A stretch of DNA of 64,000 nt from OAS926 sp035503715 (GTDB lineage: Bacteria; Pseudomonadota; Alphaproteobacteria; Rhizobiales; Rhizobiaceae), in the NCBI GenBank assembly GCA_035503715.1, contig DATJTE010000117.1, positions 1 to 64,000 of the forward strand, written 5' to 3'. Position numbers and translations under genes: made by a program. The stretch's first letter is position 1. Each line of letters starts with the position of its first letter. Below, piece by piece: positions 25,027 to 33,446 of this stretch. The notes beneath the pieces were generated by a model that did not search any database, was not told where the DNA came from, and saw nothing but the letters and a program-made list of their open reading frames with translations.

Positions 25027-25251
25027 TCAATCGGGAGCGTCGGGCGCTCCATTCACCGTGCCGTCCGGATTGTTGGCTTGGCTGTCGCCACCCGTTCCAG
25101 TATCCGGCGTCGGATCAGTATCTACGGTTGGCGCAGTGTCGATGGCCGTAGGTTGTCTGCCGGAAGAGTTCGTTGTGGTGGGATCTTCACTGCAACCAGC
25201 AGCGAGAAATGCAAAGCTTACCGCAATCAACATTTTAAACGACGTCACCAT
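25027..25251 (-). CDS. Small lipoprotein, acidic Thr/Asp-rich
   Basis: A 74-residue lipoprotein. MVTSFKMLIAVSFAFLAAGC is a signal peptide with lipobox AAGC; the mature chain CSEDPTTTNSSGRQPTAI continues as a low-complexity Thr/Asp/Pro/Gly tail. GAGG 8 bases before the ATG at 25251 sets the start. The segment after the Cys matches the lipoprotein at 3622-3960 (SEDP, then TNS), so the two are paralogues. Membrane-anchored in the periplasm; function unknown. The gene lies 16 bp before the pyrophosphatase gene. Confidence 0.72.
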   Translation of the reverse strand: MVTSFKMLIAVSFAFLAAGCSEDPTTTNSSGRQPTAIDTAPTVDTDPTPDTGTGGDSQANNPDGTVNGAPDAPD

Positions 25252-25310
25252 AAGCGCATCCTCTTTGGTATGAGTAGCGCCCAATGTCTCACATCGGGCG
25301 GCTTTAGATG

Positions 25311-25607
25311 TCAGTCATGGTGCTCAGGCATCTTCTTGAGCCCGTCTTTGGTCCAAGAAGTGACCGCGTGAACTTCGCCATCCTCGTCGCGCATGAAATC
25401 GAGCTGGCGTGCAGGCACAGCAACTGGTTTCGCGCCGATGCCGAGAAAGCCACCAACATCGACGACGACCTGGCTGCTTCCGCCGGTGCCGTGCATATGT
25501 GAAACGGACCCGACCTTTTCGTCGTCTGCGCCGTAGATTGTAGCGCCTTCCACATTGGCCGGCGTCAATTCGGCATCGGTCAGCCGAATGTGCTTTGAAT
25601 GGTCCAT
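25311..25607 (-). CDS. PRC-barrel domain protein
   Basis: A 98-residue protein with one PRC-barrel: IRLTDAELTPANVEGATIYG, then DDEKVGSVSHMHGTGGSSQV, VVDVGGFLGIGAKPVAVPAR and QLDFMRDEDGEVHAVTSWT. PRC-barrels are small beta-barrels found in photosynthetic reaction centre H subunits and in RNA-processing proteins; free-standing copies are common in rhizobia and stress-associated. AAGGAG 7 bases before the ATG at 25607 fixes the start. Cytosolic, role unknown. Confidence 0.85.
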   Translation of the reverse strand: MDHSKHIRLTDAELTPANVEGATIYGADDEKVGSVSHMHGTGGSSQVVVDVGGFLGIGAKPVAVPARQLDFMRDEDGEVHAVTSWTKDGLKKMPEHHD

Positions 25608-26281
25608 GATTTGTCTCCTTTGGATAATCGTGAACCCGCGAATGCCTCGGCGGTTCCACGACAGGAGAGAGACTGCGAGCCGGACGGGACAGGTGCTCGT
25701 CTGCCGCTTCGTTGGCCAGCGAGGGAAATCGGGAAAATCCCGCTGTTCACCATGTACCGCCGTGCCCGATTGGCGCGGCCCGCAGCCTCGCATGAACGTA
25801 AGCGGACCGATTAGGTTGCGATCACGGCGCGCCGGCTAATCTGACTCTGCGCTACGCGTCTTCGAGGACTTGCCTCAAAATTGGCTTCAGAGTGCATATT
25901 CAGCCTCAGAGCTGCCGATCACGCACTTCAGCAGAGCGTCAGCTTTTGGGTTGAAACGTAGCTCGTTCGCACGTCCGAATTGCCGGCGCAAAGCTGACGC
26001 GGCAGCACCTTCTATACGCAGTTGGACACCAGTGCGCTTCGGCAGGCAAGGGACTCTGAGAAACGGCTCGAAGGCGCCCACGGTAACCGCTTGATTTCAT
26101 TCGATTGGCAGGCTGACCACCGACTCGTTCAAGTGGGCAGCTTCGGAGAAAAAGCCGGGAGAGAACACAAACCAGTCGCTGCCGCACTGTTACCCGGTGG
26201 ACAGCTGCTCCAGCGAAGGCCGGAAACACTGCGCTGCTGGAGGTGATGAAGCGCTCGGGAGAAAGTCGGACACAGACTGAT
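25608..26281. other. Gene-poor region beside tRNA-Ser, 674 bp
   Basis: I find no convincing gene. Frames on both strands at 25870-26094 are similar in length and lack ribosome binding sites. The stretch adjoins the 3' end of tRNA-Ser, where integrated elements often leave decayed DNA; a direct repeat of the tRNA end was looked for by eye and not found in this stretch. Confidence 0.45.
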
Positions 26282-26371
26282 TGGCGGAGGGAGTGGGATT
26301 CGAACCCACGGTGGGCTTGCACCCACGCCGGTTTTCAAGACCGGTGCCTTAAACCGCTCGGCCATCCCTCC
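26282..26371 (-). tRNA. tRNA-Ser (anticodon UGA)
   Basis: A 90-base class II tRNA on the minus strand. The acceptor stem pairs GGAGGGA with TCCCTCC, the discriminator is G and CCA is encoded. The anticodon loop CTTGAAA gives UGA, reading UCA codons. A long variable arm (GCGTGGGTGCAAGCCCACC region) identifies serine. The T-arm is GTGGG-TTCGAAT-CCCAC. The gene's 3' end faces the accessory region on its left, which suits it as an integration site. Confidence 0.97.
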
Positions 26372-26497
26372 GGCATTGCGCATATGCGACAAGAACCCCG
26401 CCAGTTCAAGCGCGTGTGCACAACGCGCGAAGCGCTCATCGTGGTCGTGGTCACAATCTTGCCGGTATCCCGCCATATTCGGTTAATAGGAAAACAA

Positions 26498-26549
26498 TCA
26501 ATTCCTGCTTGAAGGAAGGGTAGGGGCTCCATCCTTCTGCAGGAATTGA
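26498..26549. repeat. Long imperfect hairpin between tRNA-Ser and rlpA
   Basis: An outer 11-bp stem (TCAATTCCTGC at 26498-26508 with its complement at 26539-26549) continues, after a small TT/T bulge, into a 6-bp stem (GAAGGA at 26511-26516 with TCCTTC at 26532-26537) around a 15-base loop. The minus strand reads into TTGTTTTCC after the stem, so it could terminate leftward transcripts; alternatively it is a 5' leader structure or REP-like element. Confidence 0.6.
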
Positions 26550-26610
26550 GAAAGCCCGTCTGAGTTCGAGTGGCGGTGTCTCGGTGGGGATTTTCGGGGA
26601 CGTTCTTCTG

Positions 26611-27909
26611 ATGGCTGGTCCGGCGCGCAAGCGCCTCTCCCGGACAACTGCAATCGCGATCGTGGCCGTTTCGGCGGCGTTTCTCGTTGCCTGCTCGACC
26701 TCGCAGCCGAAAGGCATGGTTCACCGCAAGACGGTGAAGTCGAAGGAATATTTCTCCGAAGCCGAATATGGCGTGAAGGCAAGCCCGCGCGTCACCAACA
26801 AGCGCTCGCGGTTGCCGCGCGGCGGTGGCCGCGACCAGCTCGGCAAGCCCTACAAGGTCAAGGGCAAGTGGTATTACCCGAAGGAAGAGCGCGACTACCG
26901 CAAGACCGGCGCCGCGTCCTGGTACGGTGACGCCTTCCACGGGCGGCTGACCGCCAATGGCGAAATCTACGACATGACGCATCTGACGGCTGCGCATCCG
27001 ACCATGCCGCTGCCGAGCTACGCGCGCGTCACCAATATGAAGAACGGCGCCTCCGTCATCGTGCGCGTCAACGATCGCGGGCCGTACGCCCGTGGCCGCA
27101 TCATCGATCTGTCGAAGCGCGCGGCGCAGCTTCTCGATTACACACATACCGGCATCGCCAAGGTGCAGGTCGATTATGTCGGCCGCGCGCCGCTCGATGG
27201 CAATGACGATCAGTATCTGATGGCGTCGTACCGGCCGAACGGCGTGCGCGCCGATCCGCTGTCCGATGGGCTGCCGGAAGGCGTCATGATCGCCATGAAC
27301 GGGCGCACGCCAAGCGCGCCGGCAGGCGGCGTTGTCGTGGCTTCGGCCTTTCCCAATGTGTTCAAGACGCGCCGCATCGTCGGCGAGCCAATCGCGGTAG
27401 AGAGCGCGCCGATCGCAAGCGAGCCGGTCCAGGTGATGCCCGTCACCTATCAAAGCGATGTGGCGTACGGCGATCCGGTGCTGCCGGAGTTCGGACCGAT
27501 CGTGCCCGAGCGTCCGGCGCAGGATATCTTCTACCCGCAAACGCAGACCGCCTTCGCCGTCATGTCCTACGCCGACGACCGGGTGAAGCAGGCGGTCGAC
27601 CCCTTTGCGGGCATGGGTCATGCCGGCATGAGCGCCGACGATATCGTCTCCGCGTGGAAGCGCCAGAACGGGGGAGCTTCGCCGGCGGACAGTTATGTCG
27701 CGGCGGGCTCGTTCGCGAAAAGCGGAGAGGCGGAGCAGGTCGCCAAGGCCTTGTCCGCGTTCGGCCGCACGTCGATCGAAATCGCCGAGGATCAGGGCGT
27801 CAAATGGTACATGGTGAGCCTGCGCTCGGACAGCCGCGCATCGCTCGACGCCATGCTTGAAGCAGCCTGGGCGAATGGCGCGCCGGACGCGCTTGTCGTT
27901 CGCGATTAA
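26611..27909 (+). CDS. rlpA: RlpA-family septal lipoprotein with SPOR domain
   Basis: A ~432-residue lipoprotein. The signal ends in a lipobox (VSAAFLVACS). The double-psi beta-barrel of RlpA spans residues ~110-205 with KTGAASWYGDAFHGRLTANG and VIVRVNDRGPYARGRIIDLS. The C-terminal ~75 residues (AGSFAKSGEAEQVAKALSAF, then KWYMVSLRSDS) form a SPOR domain that binds septal denuded peptidoglycan. RlpA cleaves or helps remodel glycan strands during division. A GTG at 26584 is an alternative start, but ATG 26611 gives a better signal peptide. It heads the rlpA-dacF-tmk-holB-metG series. Confidence 0.88.
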   Translation: MAGPARKRLSRTTAIAIVAVSAAFLVACSTSQPKGMVHRKTVKSKEYFSEAEYGVKASPRVTNKRSRLPRGGGRDQLGKPYKVKGKWYYPKEERDYRKTGAASWYGDAFHGRLTANGEIYDMTHLTAAHPTMPLPSYARVTNMKNGASVIVRVNDRGPYARGRIIDLSKRAAQLLDYTHTGIAKVQVDYVGRAPLDGNDDQYLMASYRPNGVRADPLSDGLPEGVMIAMNGRTPSAPAGGVVVASAFPNVFKTRRIVGEPIAVESAPIASEPVQVMPVTYQSDVAYGDPVLPEFGPIVPERPAQDIFYPQTQTAFAVMSYADDRVKQAVDPFAGMGHAGMSADDIVSAWKRQNGGASPADSYVAAGSFAKSGEAEQVAKALSAFGRTSIEIAEDQGVKWYMVSLRSDSRASLDAMLEAAWANGAPDALVVRD

Positions 27910-28060
27910 ACGCGGCGGCGCATTCTTCGCCTGCTAAAAATCGAACGAAATCAAGCGTCTCCTGAAAATCCGCCATATTTGAATGGTTGTCCGTCCGGCG
28001 AAGGGCTGGTAGCTTCGTCCGATCTTGCGAGTGTGTGGGTTGGGCGTACGGGACAATCGC

Positions 28061-29227
28061 ATGGCATCTTGGGTCCAGATGCGCGTCTTTGCGTGCGTCG
28101 GCGCGTATCTGGCGCTGACGGTTTCGGCAGGCGCCCAGCTTTTCGAGACCAAGGCCACGCAGGCCTACATGATCGACGCCACGACCGGCACGGTCCTCTT
28201 TTCGAAAGATCCCGACAAGCCGATCCCGCCGGCGTCACTGGCCAAGCTGATGACGATGGAGCTGGTCTTCCATGGGCTGAAGACCGGGCGGCTCTCCATG
28301 GACGACACGTTCATCGTCAGTGAAAACGCCTGGCGCACCGGCGGCGCGCCGTCCGGCACGTCGACCATGTTCGCCGCGCTTAAATCGGAGATCCGGATCG
28401 AGGACCTGATCCAGGGCGTCGTCGTGCAGTCGGCAAATGACGGCTGCATCATCATCGCGGAAGGCATGTCGGGGACAGAAGAAATCTTTGCCCAGCAGAT
28501 GACGGATCGCGCCCGCGCGCTCGGCTTCGAAAAATTGACCTTCAAGAACTCCACCGGCCTGCCCGCCGACGGGCAGGTGGTGACGGTGCGGGAGCTGGCA
28601 AGGCTCGGCGAACACATCTGGAAAACCTATCCCGAATACTTCAAATATTACTCCCAGCCCGAGTTCACCTGGAACAAGATCACGCAGAAAAACCGCAACC
28701 CGCTGCTCTCCATGGGCATCGGCGCGGACGGCATGAAGACCGGTTTCACCGAGGAATCCGGCTACGCCATTGTCGGCTCGGCAGCGCGCGACGGGCGGCG
28801 CATCTTTGTGGCGCTCGGCGGCATGACGAGCGAGCGCGAGCGCGCCGAGGAAGCGCGTAAGATCATCGAGTGGGGCATGAAGGCGTTCGAGAAGAACGAG
28901 CTGTTCGCCGACGGCGAAACCGTCGGCGAGGCGCAGGTCTATGGCGGCGAGAAGGGCGGCGTCGCACTCAAAGCCAAGGGGCCGATCTCGATCCTCATCC
29001 CGCTCGCCAACCGTGACCGGTTGATCGCGCGCATTGTCTATGAAGGCCCGGTTGTCGCGCCGGTCGAAGAGGGAACGCCGGTCGGCTCGCTGAAAGTGTG
29101 GATCGGCGACACGCTCTCGCAGGAGACGCCGCTCTTCGCCGCGGAGAGCGTCGGCGTGGGCACGCTCTGGCAGCGTGCGCAGGACGCCGTATTCGAACTG
29201 CTCACAGGCTGGCTCCGTACCGTCTGA
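28061..29227 (+). CDS. dacF: D-alanyl-D-alanine carboxypeptidase (PBP5/6 type)
   Basis: A 388-residue S11 serine peptidase. After a signal peptide (FACVGAYLALTVSAGAQ) come the three active-site motifs: SxxK in PASLAKLMTME, SxN in SANDGC and KTG in GMKTGFTEESGYA. The C-terminal ~100 residues are the beta-domain (VALKAKGPISILIPLANRDR). The final GTLWQRAQDAVFELLTGWL is an amphipathic anchor. It trims the terminal D-Ala from peptidoglycan stem peptides in the periplasm. ATG 28061 is chosen; ATG 28079 is also possible. Confidence 0.92.
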   Translation: MASWVQMRVFACVGAYLALTVSAGAQLFETKATQAYMIDATTGTVLFSKDPDKPIPPASLAKLMTMELVFHGLKTGRLSMDDTFIVSENAWRTGGAPSGTSTMFAALKSEIRIEDLIQGVVVQSANDGCIIIAEGMSGTEEIFAQQMTDRARALGFEKLTFKNSTGLPADGQVVTVRELARLGEHIWKTYPEYFKYYSQPEFTWNKITQKNRNPLLSMGIGADGMKTGFTEESGYAIVGSAARDGRRIFVALGGMTSERERAEEARKIIEWGMKAFEKNELFADGETVGEAQVYGGEKGGVALKAKGPISILIPLANRDRLIARIVYEGPVVAPVEEGTPVGSLKVWIGDTLSQETPLFAAESVGVGTLWQRAQDAVFELLTGWLRTV

Positions 29228-29299
29228 GGTACAATCACCTTTGCCATGGACCCGACCGGCATTGCGCCTTAAGACGGCTGCCGGAAACGGATTTTGCAT

Positions 29300-29971
29300 G
29301 TGAATCGCGGTTTTTTCATCACCTTCGAGGGCGGCGAGGGCGCCGGCAAGTCGACGCAGATCACGCGTCTTGCCGAGCGGCTGCGCGTGCTTGAATACAA
29401 GGTGCTGGTGACGCGCGAGCCGGGCGGCTCGCCGGGTGCGGAAGCCGTGCGGCATGTGCTGCTCTCAGGCGCCGCCGAGCCGTTCGGTCCGGGGATGGAA
29501 GCCATACTTTTTGCCGCCGCGCGTTCCGATCATGTCGAACAGGTCATCCGGCCGGCGGTTGAAAAAGGCGAGATCGTGCTCTGCGACCGGTTTCTCGATT
29601 CCTCGCGTGTCTATCAGGGCGTTTCGTCCGGTCTCGATCCGCATTTCATGGCAGCACTCGAGCGCGTCGCGATCAACGGCATGATGCCCGACCTGACGCT
29701 CATCCTCGACCTCGATCCGGAAGAGGGACTGCGTCGCGCAACGGAACGGCGTGGCGGCGATCATGCGGATCGGTATGAGAAAGAGACAGTGGAAATTCAC
29801 CGCAAGCGCCGCGAGGCCTATCTGGCGATCGCGGCGGCCGAGCCGGATCGCTGTATCGTCGTCGACGCTTCGGCATCGCCTGACGATGTGGAGGCAGTGA
29901 TCGCCGCGGCCGTGCTTGCAGCGCTGGACGCGATCCGCGACGGCGGGCCGGTGGAGAAGGCGGCATCCTGA
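29300..29971 (+). CDS. tmk: Thymidylate kinase
   Basis: A ~223-residue dTMP kinase making dTDP for DNA synthesis. The P-loop is FEGGEGAGKSTQITRL at the N-terminus, the nucleotide-specificity segment is VLVTREPGGSPGAEAVR, and DR-x-x-x-S appears in LCDRFLDSSRVYQGV. GTG at 29300 is taken as start, with TTG 29294 two codons earlier as alternative. The stop overlaps the holB ATG (TGATG), so the two are coupled, a common pairing in bacteria. Confidence 0.94.
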   Translation: MNRGFFITFEGGEGAGKSTQITRLAERLRVLEYKVLVTREPGGSPGAEAVRHVLLSGAAEPFGPGMEAILFAAARSDHVEQVIRPAVEKGEIVLCDRFLDSSRVYQGVSSGLDPHFMAALERVAINGMMPDLTLILDLDPEEGLRRATERRGGDHADRYEKETVEIHRKRREAYLAIAAAEPDRCIVVDASASPDDVEAVIAAAVLAALDAIRDGGPVEKAAS

Positions 29972-31017
29972 TGGAACGGCTGGCGCCTGAACAACATGAC
30001 ACGCTTGATGGTGTGCCTGAGCCGGCGGAAAGCCTGGAGCTCATCGGCCACGGCAACGCCGTCGCGTCGCTGACCACCGCATATCGCGCGGGAAAACTGC
30101 CGCACGCGCTGATCCTTGCCGGGCCGCGCGGCATCGGCAAGGCGACACTTGCTTTTCACCTTGCGCATTACCTGCTCAAACACCCGTCCGAACAGGGCGC
30201 GCCGGAAGTTTTTTCGGCGCGTGATCCGGCTTCGTCGTTGCACCGGCAGATCGCCTCCGGCGCGCATCCTTCGGTGCTGAACCTGACACGGCCGCTGAAC
30301 GACAAGGGCGATCGCTTCAAGACTGTCATCTCCGTCGACGAGATCCGCCGCGTCGGACGCTTCCTGTCGCTCACCTCGCATGACGGCAGCTATCGCGTCG
30401 TCATCGTCGATCCGGCCGACGACATGAACCGCAACGCCGCAAACGCTCTGTTGAAGAATCTCGAGGAGCCACCTGCGCGAACGATCTTCGTCCTGATCGT
30501 CCATTCGCTGGGCAGTCTTTTGCCCACCATTCGCTCCCGCTGCCAAATGATCCGCCTTGACCCGCTATCGGATCAGAACGTGCTGACGGTCATGGAGACG
30601 TTCGATACCGCTGTCCCAGAGGGTGACGCGCGCGACGCGATGCTGAAGCACGCCAATGGCAGCCCGCGCGAAGCCGTGCTGATGACCGAATATGGCGGCG
30701 GCGAGATCTCCGACGCCATGGATCGGATCACCTTGGCCAACCGGCTGGAGGTGCCGGCGGCGCACAAGCTGGCTGACGCCGTGGCCGCCCGTGGTCAGGA
30801 CATCCAGTTCGGCCTGTTCAACGACCACGCGCTTGACCTGCTGACCCGCGCAGCGAGCGCCGCAGCCGAGCGCGGCGAGGTCGGGCGGGCCGACCGCATC
30901 GCGGAAGTCTTTGAAAAGTCACGGGTTGCGATAATCGACACGGACACTTACAATCTGGACCGCAAACAACACGCGCTGAGCATGATTACCCGCCTATACG
31001 ACGCATTTCGAATGTGA
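29971..31017 (+). CDS. holB: DNA polymerase III subunit delta'
   Basis: A 348-residue clamp-loader subunit. The N-terminal AAA+ domain has the modified P-loop LAGPRGIGKATLAFHLAHYL and the VVIVDPADDMNRNAANALLK region with the sensor-like LLKNLEEPPARTIFVLIVHS. The SRC motif appears as TIRSRCQMIRLDPL. It works with delta and tau to load the beta clamp at the replication fork. It starts inside the tmk stop (TGATG) and is followed after 80 bp by metG, as in many alphaproteobacteria. Confidence 0.94.
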   Translation: MERLAPEQHDTLDGVPEPAESLELIGHGNAVASLTTAYRAGKLPHALILAGPRGIGKATLAFHLAHYLLKHPSEQGAPEVFSARDPASSLHRQIASGAHPSVLNLTRPLNDKGDRFKTVISVDEIRRVGRFLSLTSHDGSYRVVIVDPADDMNRNAANALLKNLEEPPARTIFVLIVHSLGSLLPTIRSRCQMIRLDPLSDQNVLTVMETFDTAVPEGDARDAMLKHANGSPREAVLMTEYGGGEISDAMDRITLANRLEVPAAHKLADAVAARGQDIQFGLFNDHALDLLTRAASAAAERGEVGRADRIAEVFEKSRVAIIDTDTYNLDRKQHALSMITRLYDAFRM

Positions 31018-31097
31018 AGCCGTTCCGGCGGCCGGGCTGACGTCCGGCGCATCCTATTTCCACGCCAAGTTTCATCGAATTGCGAACGGCCACATCC

Positions 31098-32648
31098 ATG
31101 CCTAGCGAAAAGTTCTACATCACGACCGCCATTTCCTATCCGAACGGCAAGCCGCACATTGGCCACGCCTATGAGATGATCGCCACCGACGCGCTGGCGC
31201 GCTTTCAACGCCTCGATGGCAAGGACGTCTATTTCCTCACCGGCACCGACGAGCATGGCATCAAGATGCTGCAGACGGCGCGCAAGGAAGGGATCACGCC
31301 CCGCGAACTGGCCGACCGCAACGCGGCCGAGTTCAAGCGCATGGCCGAGGCGCTCAACCTGTCGAACGACGATTTCATCCGCACGACCGAGAAGCGTCAT
31401 TACGCCGCCAGCCAGGCGATCTGGAAGGCGATGGCGGCGAATGGCGACATCTACAAGGGCGGTTATGCCGGCTGGTACTCCGTGCGCGACGAAGCCTATT
31501 ACGGCGAGGAAGAGACCGAGGTACGCGCCGACAATGTGCGCTATGGACCGCAGGGTACGCCGGTCGAGTGGGTGGAGGAGGAGAGTTACTTCTTCCGCCT
31601 CTCCGCCTATCAGGACCGGTTGCTCAAGCTATATGACGAAAATCCAAGCTTCATCGGTCCGGCCGAGCGCCGCAACGAGGTGATGAGCTTCGTCAAATCC
31701 GGGCTGAAGGATCTGTCGATCTCGCGCACGACCTTCGATTGGGGCGTACCGGTGCCGGGCGACGAGAAGCACGTCATGTATGTCTGGGTCGACGCGCTGA
31801 CCAACTACATCACCGGCGTCGGCTATCCGGATAGCGATGCGAAGCTGTGGCCATTCTGGCCGGCGGATGCTCATATCATCGGCAAGGACATCGTGCGTTT
31901 CCATGCGATCTACTGGCCGGCATTTCTCTGGTCAGCAGGCATCGAACTGCCGAAGCGCGTCTTCGGCCACGGCTTCGTCTTCAACCGCGGGGAGAAGATG
32001 TCGAAGTCGGTCGGCAACGTGATCGATCCGTTCAATCTGATCGAGCACTACGGCCTCGACCAGGTGCGCTATTTCTTCCTGCGTGAGGTGCCGTTCGGTC
32101 AGGACGGCAACTACAGCCATGAGGCGATCGTCAATCGCACCAATGCCGATCTCGCCAACGACCTCGGCAATCTGGCGCAGCGTTCGCTCTCGATGATCGC
32201 CAAGAACTGCGGCGGCGTGGTGCCGAAGCGTGGCGCGATTGCGGAAGCCGATAAGGCGATCCTCGACCAGGCAGGCGCGGCACTCGAAACAGCGCGAAAG
32301 GCGATGGGCGAGCAGGCGATCCATATCGGGTTGGCGGCGATCTTCGGCGTCGTCGCCGAAGCGAACCGTTATTTTGCCGGCCAGGAGCCCTGGGCGCTGA
32401 AGAAGACCGATCCGGCGCGGATGGAGAGCGTGCTTTATACGACGGCGGAAGTGATCCGGCGCATCGGCATTCTCTGCCAGCCTTATATCCCGGGCTCGGC
32501 GGCGAAGCTGCTCGACCAGCTCGCGATTCCGGCGGACCGTCGCTCCTTCGCGCATGTCGGCGAAAAGTACGCACTCGTCTCCGGCACACCATTGCCGGCG
32601 CCGCAGGGCGTGTTCCCGCGCTATGTCGAGCAGGCCGAGGGCGCGTAA
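31098..32648 (+). CDS. metG: Methionyl-tRNA synthetase
   Basis: A 516-residue class I synthetase that charges tRNA-Met. The HIGH motif is in GKPHIGHAYEMIATD and the KMSKS motif in RGEKMSKSVGNVIDPF. The connective domain (GWYSVRDEAYYGEEETEV) lacks the zinc cysteines, marking the zinc-free form, and no C-terminal EMAP domain is present. The ATG at 31098 fits the family; an upstream GTG-type start at 31080 would add six residues. The stop is immediately followed by the tatD ATG. Confidence 0.96.
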   Translation: MPSEKFYITTAISYPNGKPHIGHAYEMIATDALARFQRLDGKDVYFLTGTDEHGIKMLQTARKEGITPRELADRNAAEFKRMAEALNLSNDDFIRTTEKRHYAASQAIWKAMAANGDIYKGGYAGWYSVRDEAYYGEEETEVRADNVRYGPQGTPVEWVEEESYFFRLSAYQDRLLKLYDENPSFIGPAERRNEVMSFVKSGLKDLSISRTTFDWGVPVPGDEKHVMYVWVDALTNYITGVGYPDSDAKLWPFWPADAHIIGKDIVRFHAIYWPAFLWSAGIELPKRVFGHGFVFNRGEKMSKSVGNVIDPFNLIEHYGLDQVRYFFLREVPFGQDGNYSHEAIVNRTNADLANDLGNLAQRSLSMIAKNCGGVVPKRGAIAEADKAILDQAGAALETARKAMGEQAIHIGLAAIFGVVAEANRYFAGQEPWALKKTDPARMESVLYTTAEVIRRIGILCQPYIPGSAAKLLDQLAIPADRRSFAHVGEKYALVSGTPLPAPQGVFPRYVEQAEGA

Positions 32649-33443
32649 ATGCTCGTCGACAGCCACTGCCATCTCGACTTCCCGGACTTCGCCGAAGAGC
32701 GGAGCGCGGTGATCGCGCGGGCAGTGGCTGCCGGCGTCGGCCGCATGGTGACGATCTCGACGCGCGTCAAACGCTTCGACCAGATCCTTGCCATCGCAGA
32801 GGCGCATCCGGAGGTTTATTGCTCCGTCGGGACGCACCCGCACAATGCGGCGGAAGAACTTGACGTGACAATGGACGATCTCGTCCGGCTTTCACGCCAT
32901 CCGAAGGTCGTCGCGATCGGCGAGGCTGGCCTCGACTATCATTACGACAAGTCCCCGCGCCCGGCGCAGGCGCAGGGATTCCGCACGCACATCGCAGCGG
33001 CGCGTGAGACGGGTCTTCCCCTCGTCATCCATGCGCGCGAAGCCGACGCCGACATGGGCGACATTCTCGAAGAAGAAAGCGGGCAGGGGGCCTTCCCCTT
33101 CATTATGCATTGCTTTTCTTCGGGTCGTGGGCTTGCCGAACGCGCCCTCGCCCTTGGCGGCTACATTTCCTTCTCCGGCATCCTGACGTTCAAGAATTCG
33201 GAAGAGCTGCGCGCCATCGCGCGGGACGTGCCGCGCGACCGCCTGCTGGTCGAGACGGACGCGCCATATCTCGCGCCGGTGCCATTTCGCGGCAAGCGCA
33301 ACGAACCTGCTTACACGGCCTACACGGCGAAAGTGCTGGCCGAGACGATCGGCGCCAGCGAGGCAGAGATCGCGGCGATCACAACGGACAATTTCTTCAG
33401 GCTGTTCAAGAAAATGCCTCGGCCGGCATTGAAAGCCGCCTGA
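32649..33443 (+). CDS. TatD-family metal-dependent hydrolase
   Basis: A 264-residue TIM-barrel hydrolase. Metal-binding motifs are in order: LVDSHCHLDFPDF, SVGTHPHNA, IGEAGLDYHYDKS, VIHAREADADMGDIL, IMHCFSSGRG and LLVETDAPYLAPVPFRGKRN. TatD proteins are 3'-5' exo-DNases/RNases linked to DNA repair and turnover. It starts directly after the metG stop, and the MBL gene follows after 3 bp, so the three are cotranscribed. This order is standard in Hyphomicrobiales. Confidence 0.94.
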   Translation: MLVDSHCHLDFPDFAEERSAVIARAVAAGVGRMVTISTRVKRFDQILAIAEAHPEVYCSVGTHPHNAAEELDVTMDDLVRLSRHPKVVAIGEAGLDYHYDKSPRPAQAQGFRTHIAAARETGLPLVIHAREADADMGDILEEESGQGAFPFIMHCFSSGRGLAERALALGGYISFSGILTFKNSEELRAIARDVPRDRLLVETDAPYLAPVPFRGKRNEPAYTAYTAKVLAETIGASEAEIAAITTDNFFRLFKKMPRPALKAA

Positions 33444-33446
33444 GAC

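Noticed and set aside
26335..27621. 428-residue minus-strand frame
   Set aside because: It is antisense to the tRNA and rlpA and is His/Arg-rich, typical of a shadow in high-GC DNA.
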